Of a stretch of 64,000 nt of DNA, positions 1 through 11,645 are shown in pieces. The position numbers and the translations under genes were made by a program. Under the pieces are notes generated by a model. It searched no databases and was not told the origin of the DNA. It saw only the letters and a program-made list of their open reading frames with translations. Numbering within the stretch: position 1 is the stretch's first letter; each line of letters opens with the position of its first letter. The DNA is from Strigamia acuminata (lineage: Eukaryota; Arthropoda; Chilopoda; Geophilomorpha; Linotaeniidae), in the NCBI GenBank assembly GCA_949358305.1, contig OX442319.1:6324001-6388000 (forward strand), written 5' to 3'.

Positions 1-3000
1 CCGCAATACATTACGCTGCACGTGCAGGAAATTCAGACGTCTTGCTAGAAATGACTCACCATATCTCTGCCAATTTGCTGCAAACGGCAATGAACAAACA
101 AGCAGGAGTAATAAATAAAAATTTTTAAAAAAAATCCAAAAATATATTTATAATTTTTTTTTTTGGTAGAATGGTTGGTCGCCTCTTCTAGTGGCCAGTG
201 AACAAGGCCACTTAGAAGTCGTCAAGATCCTCCTTCAAAATCACGCCCGAGTCGACGTGTTTGATGAAGTAGAATTTTGTTTATTTATTTATTTTTATTT
301 ATTTTTAATTTTAATTTTGATGACTATAGAGCGGCAAGGCAGCACTCCACGTGGCGGCCGAAAAAGGTCACCGAGCCGTGGTTGATGTCCTGTTGCAGCA
401 CAAGGCGTTCGTGAATGCACGTTCTAAAGTGGGAATCACTCCGTTGCATCTGGCTGCGATGAACGGATACAACCAATTGGTCACTTCACTCATAGAGAGC
501 AATGGGGCCATGATGGATGCTTTTTCTCTCGTAATTTTTTTTTAAATAAATTTTTTTTTTTTAAAAATAAAAATTAAATTAATTTTTTTAGTCAAAACAA
601 ACTCCGCTGCACATGGCGGCACAAAATGGCCAATTACAAGTGTGCAGCACACTTCTGGAACTCAAAGCTGATGCCAATACCACGGATGAAGTACAGTCGA
701 AATCAATTTTAAAAATATTACGGAGTATTATTAATATATTGTGATTCCATTTTTTATTAGCTTGGTCAAACTCCACTTCATTTAGCCGCCGAAAATGACC
801 ACTCTGATGTCGTCAAACTTTTCCTAAAACATCGACCTGAACTTGTCACAATGGCAAACTCAGTAAGAACTATTTTTGTGTTATTTGTTTTGTTTTTTAA
901 ATTAAATTACGGTAAATTATCTTGCTAATAGAATGGATTCACATGCGCTCACATCGCTGCCATGAAAGGCAGTGAAGCTGTGATCGAAGAACTGATGAGA
1001 TTCAACAAAGTGGTGGTTATTACGGCGAGAAATAAAGTAATACGAGATATTGCCTTCAAAATAACAATATTTAACGCAATGAACTCGAAAATAGACCAGT
1101 GATTCCACATCATTACATCTAGCTGCAGAGGGGGGCCACGATGACGTGGTCCGAATGCTTTTATCAGCTGGCGCGTCAGCGAACGACGAAAACCGAGTAA
1201 GTACAGGCCGCATACACAGTGCAGTGCAGTGAAGCACAGTGCAATGCAATGCAGTACAGAGCAGTGCAATGTAGTGCAGCACAGAGCAGTGCAATGCAGT
1301 GCAGCACAGAGCAGTGCAGTGCAGCACAGCACAGAGCAGTGCAGCACAGCACAGAGCAGTGCAGCACAGTGCAATGCAGTACAGCACAGTGCAGTGCAGT
1401 GCAGCACAGTGCAATGCAGTGCAGCACAGTGCAATGCAGTGCAGCAAAATGCAATGCAGTGCAGCACAGCGCAATTTTGGGGCCCAATTTGGGCGATTTT
1501 GTTGTGGCCTGATTGGGTTCAATTGCCTCGTCCAAGACTGCAGAATGACAAGATATTTTATTTTGAATTTCAGGAAGGTTTGACAGCAGTTCATTTAGCC
1601 GCAAAACATGGACACTTGAATGTGTTGGATGCGCTCAAATCTGCAGTGTCCGGTCGTGTTACTAGTAAAAAGGTTATATGAAATAAATTTGATGACATTA
1701 ATGTGCTGTACTCAAATAATTCTGGTTGATTTTGATTTAGACCGGACTCACAGCTCTGCACGTGGCTGCCCAATATGGACAAACCGATGTTGTGAGAGAA
1801 CTGCTTACTTATATCCCAGCGACGGTGAAAAGTGAACCGCCAGCCGCACTCACCGAGGGATTCTTCAAAGATGCTCATGCAGACGTGAGATTGAATTGAA
1901 TTTTTTTATCCAGTGTGCATTAATCATGAATTTTGGTTTCGATCGCAGTCCGGATTAACACCGCTTCATTTGGCCGCTCAGTGGGGGCACGAAAACATCG
2001 TTCGTATTTTACTCAACTCTCCCGGAGTTCAAGCAGATGCTCCTACCAATGTTAACGTAAATATAATATAATATAATACAATTTAATTTAATTTAATGGT
2101 TTTTTTTGTTAAATTTTTTTTTAGGCTACGACGCCTTTGCATATGGCGGCACAGGGTGGACATACAGCAGTGGCCGGACTTCTTCTAAGCAAATCAACCA
2201 ATCAGCTTCATCTACAAGATAAACGCGGCAGAACTGCGTTGCATTTGGCTGCAACACACGGCCATCTGGATATGGTTTCTATGCTGATAGGCCAAGGGTC
2301 CGAAATCGACGCCGCTGATTTTGTAAGTTGATTTAATTGAATCTTTGATGTTTATTAAGAATGGTTTTTGTTTTGTTTATAGAGTGGAATGACATCACTT
2401 CACTGCGCCGCAAAGCACGGGTTTATAAAGGTGGTCGAGATGCTAGTCGAGAGTGGGGCTTCGACAAAAACCGAGACCACGGTAGAAAAATGAAATAAAT
2501 TATTTTTTGTATTGTTTGTGTATTACTAATAGATTGTTTTTGTTGTAGGAAGGAAAGATTCCACTCTCCTACGCGGCTGCTTCTGGCCACAACGACATTG
2601 TGAGTTACCTAACGAAGAAAGACATGAATCCGTACACGCTTATCGAAGACAAAAAGGTAAAATTGAAAAATTAATTAATTAAAAAATAAATTATTTTTAA
2701 AAAATTAATTAATTAAAAAATAAATTATTTTTAGAAAATTTAATTAATTAAAAAATAAATTTTTTTAAAAAAATTAATTAATTAAAAAATAAATTATTTT
2801 AAAAAAAATTAATTTTTACCGCTAGTTTATCTACGATTTGATGGTTTCCGGCAAAAACATCAACAACAAGCCCATCGAAGAGTTCATTTTGGTTTCCAAA
2901 GCACCGGTCGACATCGCGGTGAAACTGGCGAGAAACTTCACGATTTTATCGACCAAAGAGAAAGACAGAGCGAAAGATTTAGAAGTGGCAGCCAGTTATT

Positions 3001-6000
3001 GCGAAAACATGGCCAAAGAGTTGTTGGCGTTGGCTGCAAGTATCAACTCGGCCGGCAGCATCCTGAGAGCCGTCGACTCGCGCAACATTCCTTTTCTCGA
3101 CGTGCTCATCGAATTGGAGCAGAAGGAAGTGGTCGCGCATCCGGCAGTGCAGAAATACTTGACCGACGTGTGGATGGGGAATTTGCGGTGGGGCACGTGG
3201 CGGATCGTGCTCGTGTTTTTCGCCTTCATCTTCGTGCCTCCGGTGTGGGTTACTTTCTCTCTACCGCTGAACCACCGATACAACCGAACGCCCATCATCA
3301 AATTTATGTCCTACTTAGTGTCGCATATATTTTTCATCATTTTACTCATCCTCACGATCTCGCTTCCCATTTACCCACTGCATCTTCGCAGCTCGCTGGC
3401 ACCGAAGTGGGTGGAATACGTGCTGTTGATTTGGTTGGCCGGCATGTTGGTGTCGGAATTGACCAATCCGGGTGACCGGGCTGGGCTGGGCTGGTTGAAG
3501 GTGGTCATTTTGGCCATTTGTGCAGTGGGGATTGTCATCCATATCGTTGCGTTGTTGATTTTCAGCCTGTTGGAACACTCCGACCGCGAAGAACGAGCGA
3601 AAATAATCTACATCCGTAATCAGTTCCTGGGCATATCACTTTTTCTCAGTTTTACACTGTTACTTGATTACTTGACATTTCACTATTTGTTTGGACCGTG
3701 GACCATCATTATTCGAAATTTATTAAGTGATCTAGGAAGGTTCCTCGTCATTCTCAGTATTTTTCTCTTCGGTTTCACTTTCCAAGTGAGTTTCGTTCTT
3801 CTCACGATTATTATTCATATTTTATTGATTTTGTTGATATTTTATTGATATTTTATTGATTTTTATTGATTTTTATTGATTTTATTGATTTTTTTATTGG
3901 TGTTTTATTGATTTTTTGATTGATTTTGTTGATATTTTATTGATTTTGTTGATATTTTATTGATTTTGTTGATATTTTATTGATTTTGTTGATATTTTAT
4001 TGATTTTTTGATTGATTTTGTTGATATTTTATTGATTTTGTTGATATTTTATTGATTTTGTTGATATTTTATTGATTTTGTTGATATTTTATCGATTTTG
4101 TTGATATTTTCTTGCTTTTTCTTGCTTTTTCTTGCTTTTTATTGCTTTTATTGATTTTTTTATTGGTGTTTTATTGATTTTTTTATTGATTTTGTTGATA
4201 TTTTATTGATTTTGTTGATATTTTATTGATTTTGTTGATATTTTATTGATTTTGTTGATATTTTATTGATTTTGTTGATATTTTATCGATTTTGTTGATA
4301 TTTTCTTGCTTTTTCTTGCTTTTTATTGCTTTTTATTGATTTTATTGATTTTTTTATTGGTGTTTTATTAATTTTTTTATTGATTTTGTTGATATTTTAT
4401 TGATTTTGTTGATGTTTTATTGATTTTATTGATATTTTATTGATTTTATTGATATTTTATTGATTTTGTTGATATTTTATTGATTTTGTTGATATTTTAT
4501 TGATTTTGTTGATATTTTATTGATTTTATTGATATTTTATTGATTTTGTTGATATTTTATCAATTTTGTTGATATTTTATTGATTTTATTGATATTTTAT
4601 TGATTTTGTTGATATTTTATTAATTTTGTTGATATTTTATTGATTTTGTTGATATTTTATTGCTTTTGTTGATATTTTATTGATTTTGTTGATATTTTAT
4701 TGATTTTGTTGATATTTTATTGATTTTGTTGATATTTTATCGATTTTGTTGATATTTTGTTGCTTTTTATTGCTTTTTATTGATTTTATTGATATATTTG
4801 TGTTTGTAGATTATGGCAATCGGACAAATAACAGCCACACCTGCGAACACAACCGAAATAGAATGTTACGAAAAAAAGAATCCAATTCACAACGTCTTCT
4901 TTTGTTTTGAGTATCTTATCACAGGAATGTTCGGAATGATGGAACAGTCTGCTCGGCCGTGCGAAAGAATAACGCCGGATTTTGCGTTCGTTTATTTTAA
5001 ACTTAGTCGCTATGTGTACCTATTGGTCACTTTGGTCGTTCTTGTCAATCTATTGATTGCTATGCTTTCTGACACTTACCAACGGATTCAAGTAATTCAA
5101 AAAAAATTAACATTTTTCTTATTTTCATATTTAATACAAATCTGTTAATTCACACAGGCACAATCGGATTTGGAGTGGAAATACGGCAGAGCTAAATTAA
5201 TTCGTAATATGAATAAAATGCTTCCTACCCCATCACCATGTAATCTCCTAACTCAGTGGATGTATTATACATTTATCATATGGAAACACAGGGGTATATA
5301 AAAAATTATTAATCTTTTTTTTATTTGGTGAAGGATAATTATATAGTTTCGGATTTTTCAGGAAAATTTTGCAAGAAGCCAAAATTCTGCCAGAGATTGA
5401 AATTCAAGAAAGCCGCACCACCCGCACCTGCCGCACCTGGGATTGGTCGTGCGGGAGGGAATTGGGCCAAAGCTCTCAAGCGAGGTGCCCATGTAGCTCC
5501 AAGTGGTAAAGAATTATGAAATTATCAAGATAATATCACTCGTCGTTTCTCGACCAATGGAAGCGCCCATTGCAGCCAATGGGGACAGAGGATTCTGCAA
5601 GGTGTCAGTCTGATGGCAATACAAGGCGAGGTTGTGCTCAAGTTCGCAGGGACTTGAAGCAACTCGTTGGCCGTTGGCCCATGTGGTTGGTCTGGGTAGT
5701 CTTAGGCGATAACACGATGGACGCACAATCCATAGACAACTACGGCAATAAAGACTATTAATCCCAAACAGTGTGTTCTCTGTGTTTGTATTTAATCGTG
5801 AATGGTGTCCACACGCCCCATGGTCATCCCCTGGCTATGAGGCGACTGTCCGCCATTCACAGGACTCGTGATGTTATCCTACTAAAATCTTGGAAAAAAA
5901 TTATTGATGATTTGATAATTTTATCTTTTTTTTTTCTATAGATAATAGCACTTTGGCGCTGAACAGAAGACAAGGTCTTCCGTTAGGTCCTTCTAAAATT

Positions 6001-6075
6001 GAAAATGTAGTGGATTGGAATATGGTATGTAAGAAATACCTGGAACTCATTGGAAATACTAAAGAGGAAAAATGA
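1..6075 (+). CDS. nompC: TRPN mechanotransduction channel NOMPC, 3' part
   Basis: Pore-forming TRP-family channel of mechanosensory cells; the 5' part lies outside the window. Exons in one continuous frame: 3-107, 170-268, 330-530, 592-690, 761-862, 932-1036, 1095-1196, 1574-1672, 1741-1884, 1949-2056, 2125-2322, 2383-2481, 2549-2656, 2826-3785, 4810-5091, 5158-5293, 5362-5505, 5942-6075; about 1,074 residues, all introns GT-AG. Exons 1-13 hold about 15 ankyrin repeats (TPLHLAA-type cores). Exon 14 holds the linker and S1-S5, exon 15 the pore (FEYLITGMFGMME) and S6 (LVNLLIAMLSDTYQ), exon 16 the TRP box (EWKYGRA). The C-terminus (ENVVDWN) resembles the end of the Drosophila protein as I know it. 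AATAAA lies at 6282. The two exons after the TRP box are poorly conserved and less certain. Intron 7 and the intron before the pore exon are filled by tandem repeats. Confidence 0.93.
1203..1476. repeat. GCAGTGCAGCACA-type minisatellite in a nompC intron
   Basis: Imperfect tandem array of short GCAGTG / CAGCACA words that fills most of the intron 1197-1573. It is open in several frames on both strands and gives Cys/Leu/His- or Gln/Cys/Ser-rich shadow ORFs, but the flanking ankyrin exons splice in phase across it. Confidence 0.85.
2660..2815. repeat. AT-rich tandem repeat in a nompC intron
   Basis: About four copies of a roughly 40-bp unit built from AATTAATTAATTAAAAAATA, inside the intron 2657-2825. 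Confidence 0.7.
3810..4795. repeat. 20-bp minisatellite filling the pore-exon intron of nompC
   Basis: About 1 kb of a 20-bp unit, TTGATATTTTATTGATTTTG, with variant blocks containing CTTGCTTTTT and a longer-period repetition of the whole pattern. It occupies nearly all of the intron 3786-4809 between the S1-S5 exon and the pore/S6 exon. Confidence 0.9.
5515..5866 (+). mobile_element. LTR-like fragment, polyadenylation-module family, copy 1
   Basis: Lies inside the last nompC intron (5506-5941). It contains a block with CATAGACAACTACGGCAATA followed by an AATAAAG signal and GTGTTCTCTGTGTT, which recurs in reverse orientation near 28.45, 34.7 and 54.3 kb and more loosely near 58.45 kb. The layout (AATAAA then a conserved downstream tag, 3' end near TTCACA) suggests R/U5 of an LTR. 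Outer edges are not defined. Confidence 0.55.
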
Positions 6076-8330
6076 ACTCACGTACGAGTTATGTAATTGA
6101 GTTTTCCACACATGTGTTTTCTACAGTGCTGGCAGTGCTGAATCCACACAGTTCTGATAATTTCGGGTCAGTATTATAATATAATTAAAGAATGATGTAT
6201 TTAGGTACCGTAAACGAGCAAAATTGATTGATGTATAGGAAATTTTTAAAAAGAATTTCAAGTGAATGTGTGAGTTTGTGCAATAAATTTCTGGAAATGA
6301 TTAATATACTATATTTTTAAAAAGTAGAAATACGATTTTTAATTAAATGAGAAAGAAAATATTTATCATAGTAAAAAATATAAAAATTTAAAAAAAAGAG
6401 ATGATGCACTACTGTTTTAGGGTTAGGACTGATATAGATTGTAAATGTAAAAAATAAATGCCACAATCTGAAAGTATTTGGATTTGTGTTTTATTGCTAA
6501 TTTATTTTATTGGTCTATTTTATGTAACTATAAATAAAAAAAAAACACATCAATGTTTTAAAATTTTGCTGTAATAAAACACGTATCAACAAAAGCATCC
6601 TTTTGAAGCAGACCGAGCAGCGGGTTCACTCTGGTGTCGATAAATAGAAAAAAATAAACAAATGACATTCGTTTAAGGTTAGTCAGTTTATTTAGTTTTC
6701 TTCGAAATTTTTCATTTACTTTTTAATTTTACAAAACGCTCTGTCACGGGCAGGTTACCCACCCTTCTTTTTTGTTTATTTCCCACTTGGTTTGATCCAT
6801 CTTTAGTTTTATTATTTATCCCACTTTATCTTCTCATCTAAAACCGATGATTCACCTTCTTAAATGTATGCGCTGATTCACGTCGCGCATTTCATTATTT
6901 ATAACAATCAGACTTAGTTTATACCTTTCACCCCCTCACCCACTTACCTAGACCCGATCATATGACTCAAGTTTACCTCGTGACTGTTTTCCATCTAACA
7001 ATGACTTCTCATGCCTCTCTCGACAGAGTCACATCTCTAGAGTGAGCTGGGAATGTCACTATTATTTAAACATCGCGTCCTCAACAGCGCATCTCCATTT
7101 TAACCGTAATAGCGCCGCTAATTTCTCAGTGCATACTCATTCTTTTTAAACGTAAAGACCTACAAAGTGAGATTGAGCCCGTCGAATACAAATAATGGTG
7201 TTACAGCGAGTTTAGGTTTACTTCCCACCTGATGTCCACATTTGACGGCGGCACCAAACGAGTAAATCTACGAACGAGCCCACTGGTTTGCGCTACATTT
7301 CCCATGCGCGTAAATTCAGATCAAATCAACCAATACATCTGGGTTGATTCGTAACAGCATTAATTAGATTGTCGAATTTGATTGTGAAAAATATCAGTTG
7401 GGCGGCAACGAGAGTGGTTTCGCGCATGCGCATCCGCTCAAAAACAGAAGACGAGACAAGGTTGAACGAAACTGCTTAACCTGGTTTTTGATGTGTCTTC
7501 ATCGTTTTGGTTTGTCCTCAAGTGTTGTAAATGAGAAATACACAACATTTATTACATATGGTAATTGTAGGTCTGTTCACATGTTCATTAACTCTATGTA
7601 TATCCTCCGTTGCAAATTGGTGGTGAGAAATAACAAGAAGATTATTCAGTTACACACTTCGACAGACATTTGAATTATTTTAGTGTTTTGGTATCTTGTA
7701 ATATATTAATTTTGAAATTAGTCGTGTAAAATCCAACTCTCTACCTCCTGCATATAGCTTGTTTGGTTTGACGCCAGAATTTAGCCAAAAGAGAGTTCTG
7801 GTGGTTTCATTTTTGTTTTTTAAATGTTGGTATTGTAAGACTGCACTCCGTCATATGAGTGTAGCGTTTACCACTTCCACAGTTAATAACAAGTATTTTA
7901 TTTCAATGCAAACTCAACAAATGAACATGTTCGTGATATTTATACCAGTCTTAATGTTCATGAAAGAACGTTACAAAGTTAGTTGACACAACCGGTGTTT
8001 CAAACATTGAAAAATTTAGGTAACGTGTAATCGTCGTCTTTCAGCGAATATTCTGACGCGGCTATGTAGAGTGCTACGGCAGTCCCAACAGCTGCTGCTA
8101 AATGCAAATTCTTCTTAAATATAATACATGTGGCCACACACAAACCCAAATATGTAATATATCTTGCAATTTGCATGCGGGATGATCTTTGGTAACTGTC
8201 TGTGTCTGAAAATGGAAGTAACTACAATTAGTCCATTTGCTTTCATAGTTAAAATACAAGGAAACTGGACATTTTAATGGAATTGTCAGTGTTTAAATGA
8301 CATTAAATTGTACAAATTTGGTGAAAATTT
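6076..8330. other. gene-free region between nompC and CRELD
   Basis: No convincing coding exon on either strand; the open frames are short and look random. The 3' UTR and AATAAA (6282) of nompC occupy the start. At 6742 the sequence TGTCACGGGC begins a stretch of different composition that resembles the start of the solo LTR at 32600 (TGTCACGGCC) and shares a short CAAGTTTACCTC word with it. It may be a diverged LTR, but I found no end or target-site duplication. Confidence 0.5.
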
Positions 8331-8952
8331 CAATAGGTGCATTCAATTCTAAATGGTTTTCGCCATTTTCCCACACCGGATGTAGACGCATTTGACGTCA
8401 CATTTCGGAAATCAGTTTTCCTGAAAACCGTTTTCATGAAAACCAGAAAATCGTGGTTTTCGTGGTTTTCAAATCGTTTTCCCGGCCGCCATTTTGTAAT
8501 CGAATAGATCAGCCGTATTTGCGCGTCGAATGCGGCCAATTTTCGGCCGCATTTGCACGTCAAATGCGGCTAATTTTCGGGCGCATTTGCACGTCGAATG
8601 CGGCCAATTTTCGGGCGCATTTGCGCGTCGAATGCGGCCAATTTTCGGCCGCTTTTGCGCGTCGAATGCGGCCAATTTTCGGGCGCATTTGCGCGTCGAA
8701 TGCGGCCAATTTTCGGCCGCTTTTGCGCGTCGAATGCGCCCAATTTTCGGGCGCATTTGCGCGTCCAATGCGGCCAAATTTTCGGCTGCATTTGCGCGTC
8801 CAATGCGGCCAAATTTTCGGCTGCATTTGCGCGATCGAAAGCTGCCGATTTTGGCCGGATCTGTGCTCAATGTTTAAAACCGTTTTCATCGTTTTCGGAA
8901 AACGATGAAAAACGGTTTTTGAAAGCACTTTTAGAATTGAATGCACCTATTG
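8331..8952. mobile_element. TIR element with a 34-bp minisatellite core
   Basis: The ends are inverted copies: CAATAGGTGCATTCAATTC at 8331 and its reverse complement ending at 8952. Subterminal parts carry GGTTTTC-rich inverted segments. The centre (8513-8835) is a tandem array. No target-site duplication is obvious, so the superfamily is undetermined. Confidence 0.75.
8513..8835. repeat. 34-bp minisatellite, about nine copies
   Basis: The unit contains GCATTTGCGCGTCGAATGCG followed by GCCAATTTTCGG; 34 bp period. GC-rich against AT-rich surroundings. Because 34 is not a multiple of 3, all frames are translated in turn, giving long shadow ORFs on both strands. Confidence 0.9.
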
Positions 8953-9084
8953 TGTTGGGTGTAATTTAGAAAAAATGCTTTTAACGTTCGAATTCTGGAG
9001 GGAAATAATTTTATTTTTAAAAATTAAAACTACAAAAACTTTGCAATAAATAACTAAAACTGTCCACACTGCCTTGTATATCAA

Positions 9085-11216
9085 TCAACCTTTCATTTCA
9101 CCTATACAAAATTCATCTTTAAGGATATAACCGTCTTTGCACTTGTTGCAGGTGTCTGGCCCGTCGCCATGGCATCCATCGCACGCTTTGTTGCATTCTG
9201 AATTGCGAATCCAATGATTACAATTGTAAAAATCTGATTTTACACAAACATACCAATGCATTGGAATGATCCTTCAAGGTTCACACAAAACTCGTTGTGG
9301 CTGCATGGTGGATTGCGCAAAATACATTCGTCTACGTCCCGACACCCAAATTCAGCATGGTGTCTCCAGCCTGATTTACATATTTCGCATCCTTTGGGTC
9401 CGGAGTCCCAACATCGAGATTCGCATGACTTATGACACTCTGAAAGAAATTTTAAATGTGCAAAAATGCATTTTTGATAACCAAGTTTGCTTAACCCTCG
9501 GTGGCAGTGTTGTATCTCGTTCACTAAATTGTGAACGCGTTCAAGTTCGCATTCATGACCATGTGAACGCGTTTGCGTTTGCGATCACTAAAATTTTTTC
9601 CGAATTGAACCAAGTTCAAGTTCATGAAGTTGAATCAAAAGTTCACGTTCATTTTTCAGATTTTTTTTTAGAAATTAAAATGATTTTTGTTAAATTTTGT
9701 GGATTGCAGATGACAAAAAAAAACTTTTTTTTAGTAAAGCAGTCGTTTCCATCGCTTTCATGGCTGTTTTTGTTGTAAAAAATGATTAGAAATGAATGTT
9801 TTTATGATGAAAATGTCATCTAAACATTTAAACTAACATTTTTGCAACGTTTTCATCATCAAACGTGGTGAACGTGAACTTCGTTCAAGTTTATTCCTAA
9901 AAGTGAACGGAGTTTGAATTTTTCGTTCATCTGTAGAAGTGAACTAGTTTACGAACTTCGTTCACGAACTAATGAACGCTGATAAAATGTGCAATTCAGA
10001 GACATTTTTCAGATCAATTAGTTAAAGCGCCGTTTAGGTTGTTTTTAAGTTCGCTACTAATGTTATAGAGGGTACAAGTTGTACACAGTGATAATAACGA
10101 ATTTTCACCAACTAGGCTTCATATATTCAAGAAAGTGGTGAAAGTGGTTGACCCTAAATGCCTTCGAGGGTTAAAAATATTGTTACTTGAGCAAATGAAT
10201 TTTTCGTCGTCTTTATATGACTGAAAATATCCCAATTTGCATTCATTGCAAACGTCGCCGGCGTAACCACCGTCGCATTTGCACTCTCCGGTTCCTTTGC
10301 GGGACCCTGCACCCTTAGAAAAACAAACCACTACGTATAAAAACGATCGCATAACCGATTTGTTTTCGCTTAATTACTTTGCACTTTCCATTCCCGCTGC
10401 ACGGATTATCTATTCCTCCCGGACAAGGTTTGCAGTCACTTCCGAACGAATTATTTGGACAACAAACTGCAATAATCAATTTTTAATACATAATTAATTG
10501 AAATAAGGTGTAAAAATTCATCTGAAAGGAAAATAAATTAAAACTGTAGAGAATAAAAGTGAATTGCCATCACCTTTCAATGAATCGACACACAGAAATT
10601 TATAAAAATCGGGTTCATCTTTCTGCCCATTCCTCCACCATTCTTCGATTAATTCCTCGCTTTCTTCCACCAAACCGTGACACTAAAAAATAAACAAAAA
10701 TAAAAAATAAACACACATAACCAATTATACAACAGCGGAAATAAATGTTGCTAATTTAGAAATTAGACAATTCCTAAATTAGCAACATTTATTTCCCTTA
10801 GTATAATCTAGATTTTGCTTCATTTTACTAGCAAAATCCCAATTCAACCATACTGTACCTGATCCGCGCCCTCTTTCACATCCTTACACATCATCTCTTG
10901 AATTTCCACCAATCGTATCTCACTAAAATAAACCAAAAATTAAAAATAAATTAAAAATGAATAAAAATTAAAAAAATTAACCTAATCACCTGTTTGCGTA
11001 ACTGCCCATTTTCCTCTCTTCCCAATCGGCATCGCCACCTTCATATTTGCCACGAGATGTTTTTTCCAGCGCCTTTTTGAACGACTTGACGACATTTCTG
11101 CACGCCTGACATGGCGGAATTGAATCGCTCTTCCGCTTTGGAGTTTCTAATGCACCGGCAACTAGGATAAGGATCAACACTAGCCAGTGCCGGCTCATCC
11201 CATATTCCATTCTCAT
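9085..11216 (-). CDS. Creld: CRELD-type cysteine-rich EGF-like protein
   Basis: Secreted or ER-resident EGF protein of the CRELD family (protein folding in the ER; CRELD2-like because no membrane segment is seen near the C-terminus). Seven exons, 5' to 3': 10990-11216, 10859-10922, 10574-10682, 10378-10466, 10187-10313, 9254-9439, 9085-9197; phases agree, 304 residues. A signal peptide (HWLVLILILVAGALE) is followed by the CQACRNVV motif, the WEE and CHGLVEE..EEWW segment typical of the DUF3456/CRELD domain, the CVDSLKVCCP junction, laminin/EGF-like cysteines (CKCDGGYAGDVCNECKLGYF), a furin-like cysteine region and a calcium-binding EGF (DVDECILRNPPC). Start codons at 11216, 11210 and 11198 are all possible. 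A minus-strand AATAAA lies at 9010-9015. It is divergent from NSUN6. Confidence 0.92.
9497..9985. mobile_element. possible TIR element in a CRELD intron
   Basis: The intron 9440-10186 contains GTTCAC/GTGAAC-rich inverted segments, with CAGTGTTGTATCTCGTTCAC at the left and an imperfect inverted partner (CGTTCACGAACTAATGAACG) near 9978. This looks like a decayed foldback element; the ends do not match well and no duplication was seen. Confidence 0.35.
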
Positions 11217-11645
11217 CTTTCCATTTAAACAATAAATATCTGGAATCTATATATTAAATGTGGTAAATATTGTATCGATATTTACACGTTTGTAAACACA
11301 AGTCGGAAGCTGGTTCCAGCCATGATATGGATTTAGAAGAGAGGGGAGAAGTGGTCGTGAGAGCCAATCAGATCTCGCGATTGTGAAGTTGAATTGTTCG
11401 TGTTGGGCCAAGGGTTAGTTAGATGGTCTTGGTCTGGCTAAACTCTGAATAGCTGAGTAATGGTTTTGTTTATTTATTTCTTTTGTTGCATTGTTTGATT
11501 ATATGTTTTCGCGGCAAATATAAAGTTATTTTATGCAAAAATATTTAATTCCTAGTAGAATTGAATTTTTAATGGGTTTTGCTAAAAGGCGGAATGGTTC
11601 AGCTTGTAGTAAACTAATGGCGGCCTACAACCGCACGTTATAAAA
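11217..11645. promoter_or_regulatory. shared upstream region of CRELD (-) and NSUN6 (+)
   Basis: The two start codons lie 429 bp apart, head to head. The region contains an AGCCAATCAGA CCAAT-type box near 11361 and no clear TATA box. An upstream ATG at 11618 (ATGGCGGCC) opens an eight-codon frame that stops before the NSUN6 start, a possible uORF. A bidirectional promoter is inferred from spacing only. Confidence 0.45.

Noticed and set aside
917-1681. Overlapping Cys/His/Leu- or Gln/Cys/Ser-rich ORFs on both strands, up to 225 codons
   Set aside because: They are translations of the GCAGTG/CAGCACA array in a nompC intron; the flanking exons splice in phase across it.
2999-3578. Open frames of 158 codons (+) and about 100 codons (-) inside nompC exon 14
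   Set aside because: Shadow frames of the 320-codon channel exon, which has matching membrane helices and family motifs.
6742-7390. Second solo LTR of the 32600 type
   Set aside because: Only the first ten bases and a few words agree; no 3' end or duplication, so not claimed as an element.
8453-8969. Six overlapping ORFs with a repeated RxxFGRICASNAAN-like peptide
   Set aside because: Frame-rotating translation of a 34-bp minisatellite inside a TIR element; not a protein repeat family.
9266-9778. 170-codon plus-strand ORF
   Set aside because: Antisense to a CRELD exon and its intronic repeat; no domain.
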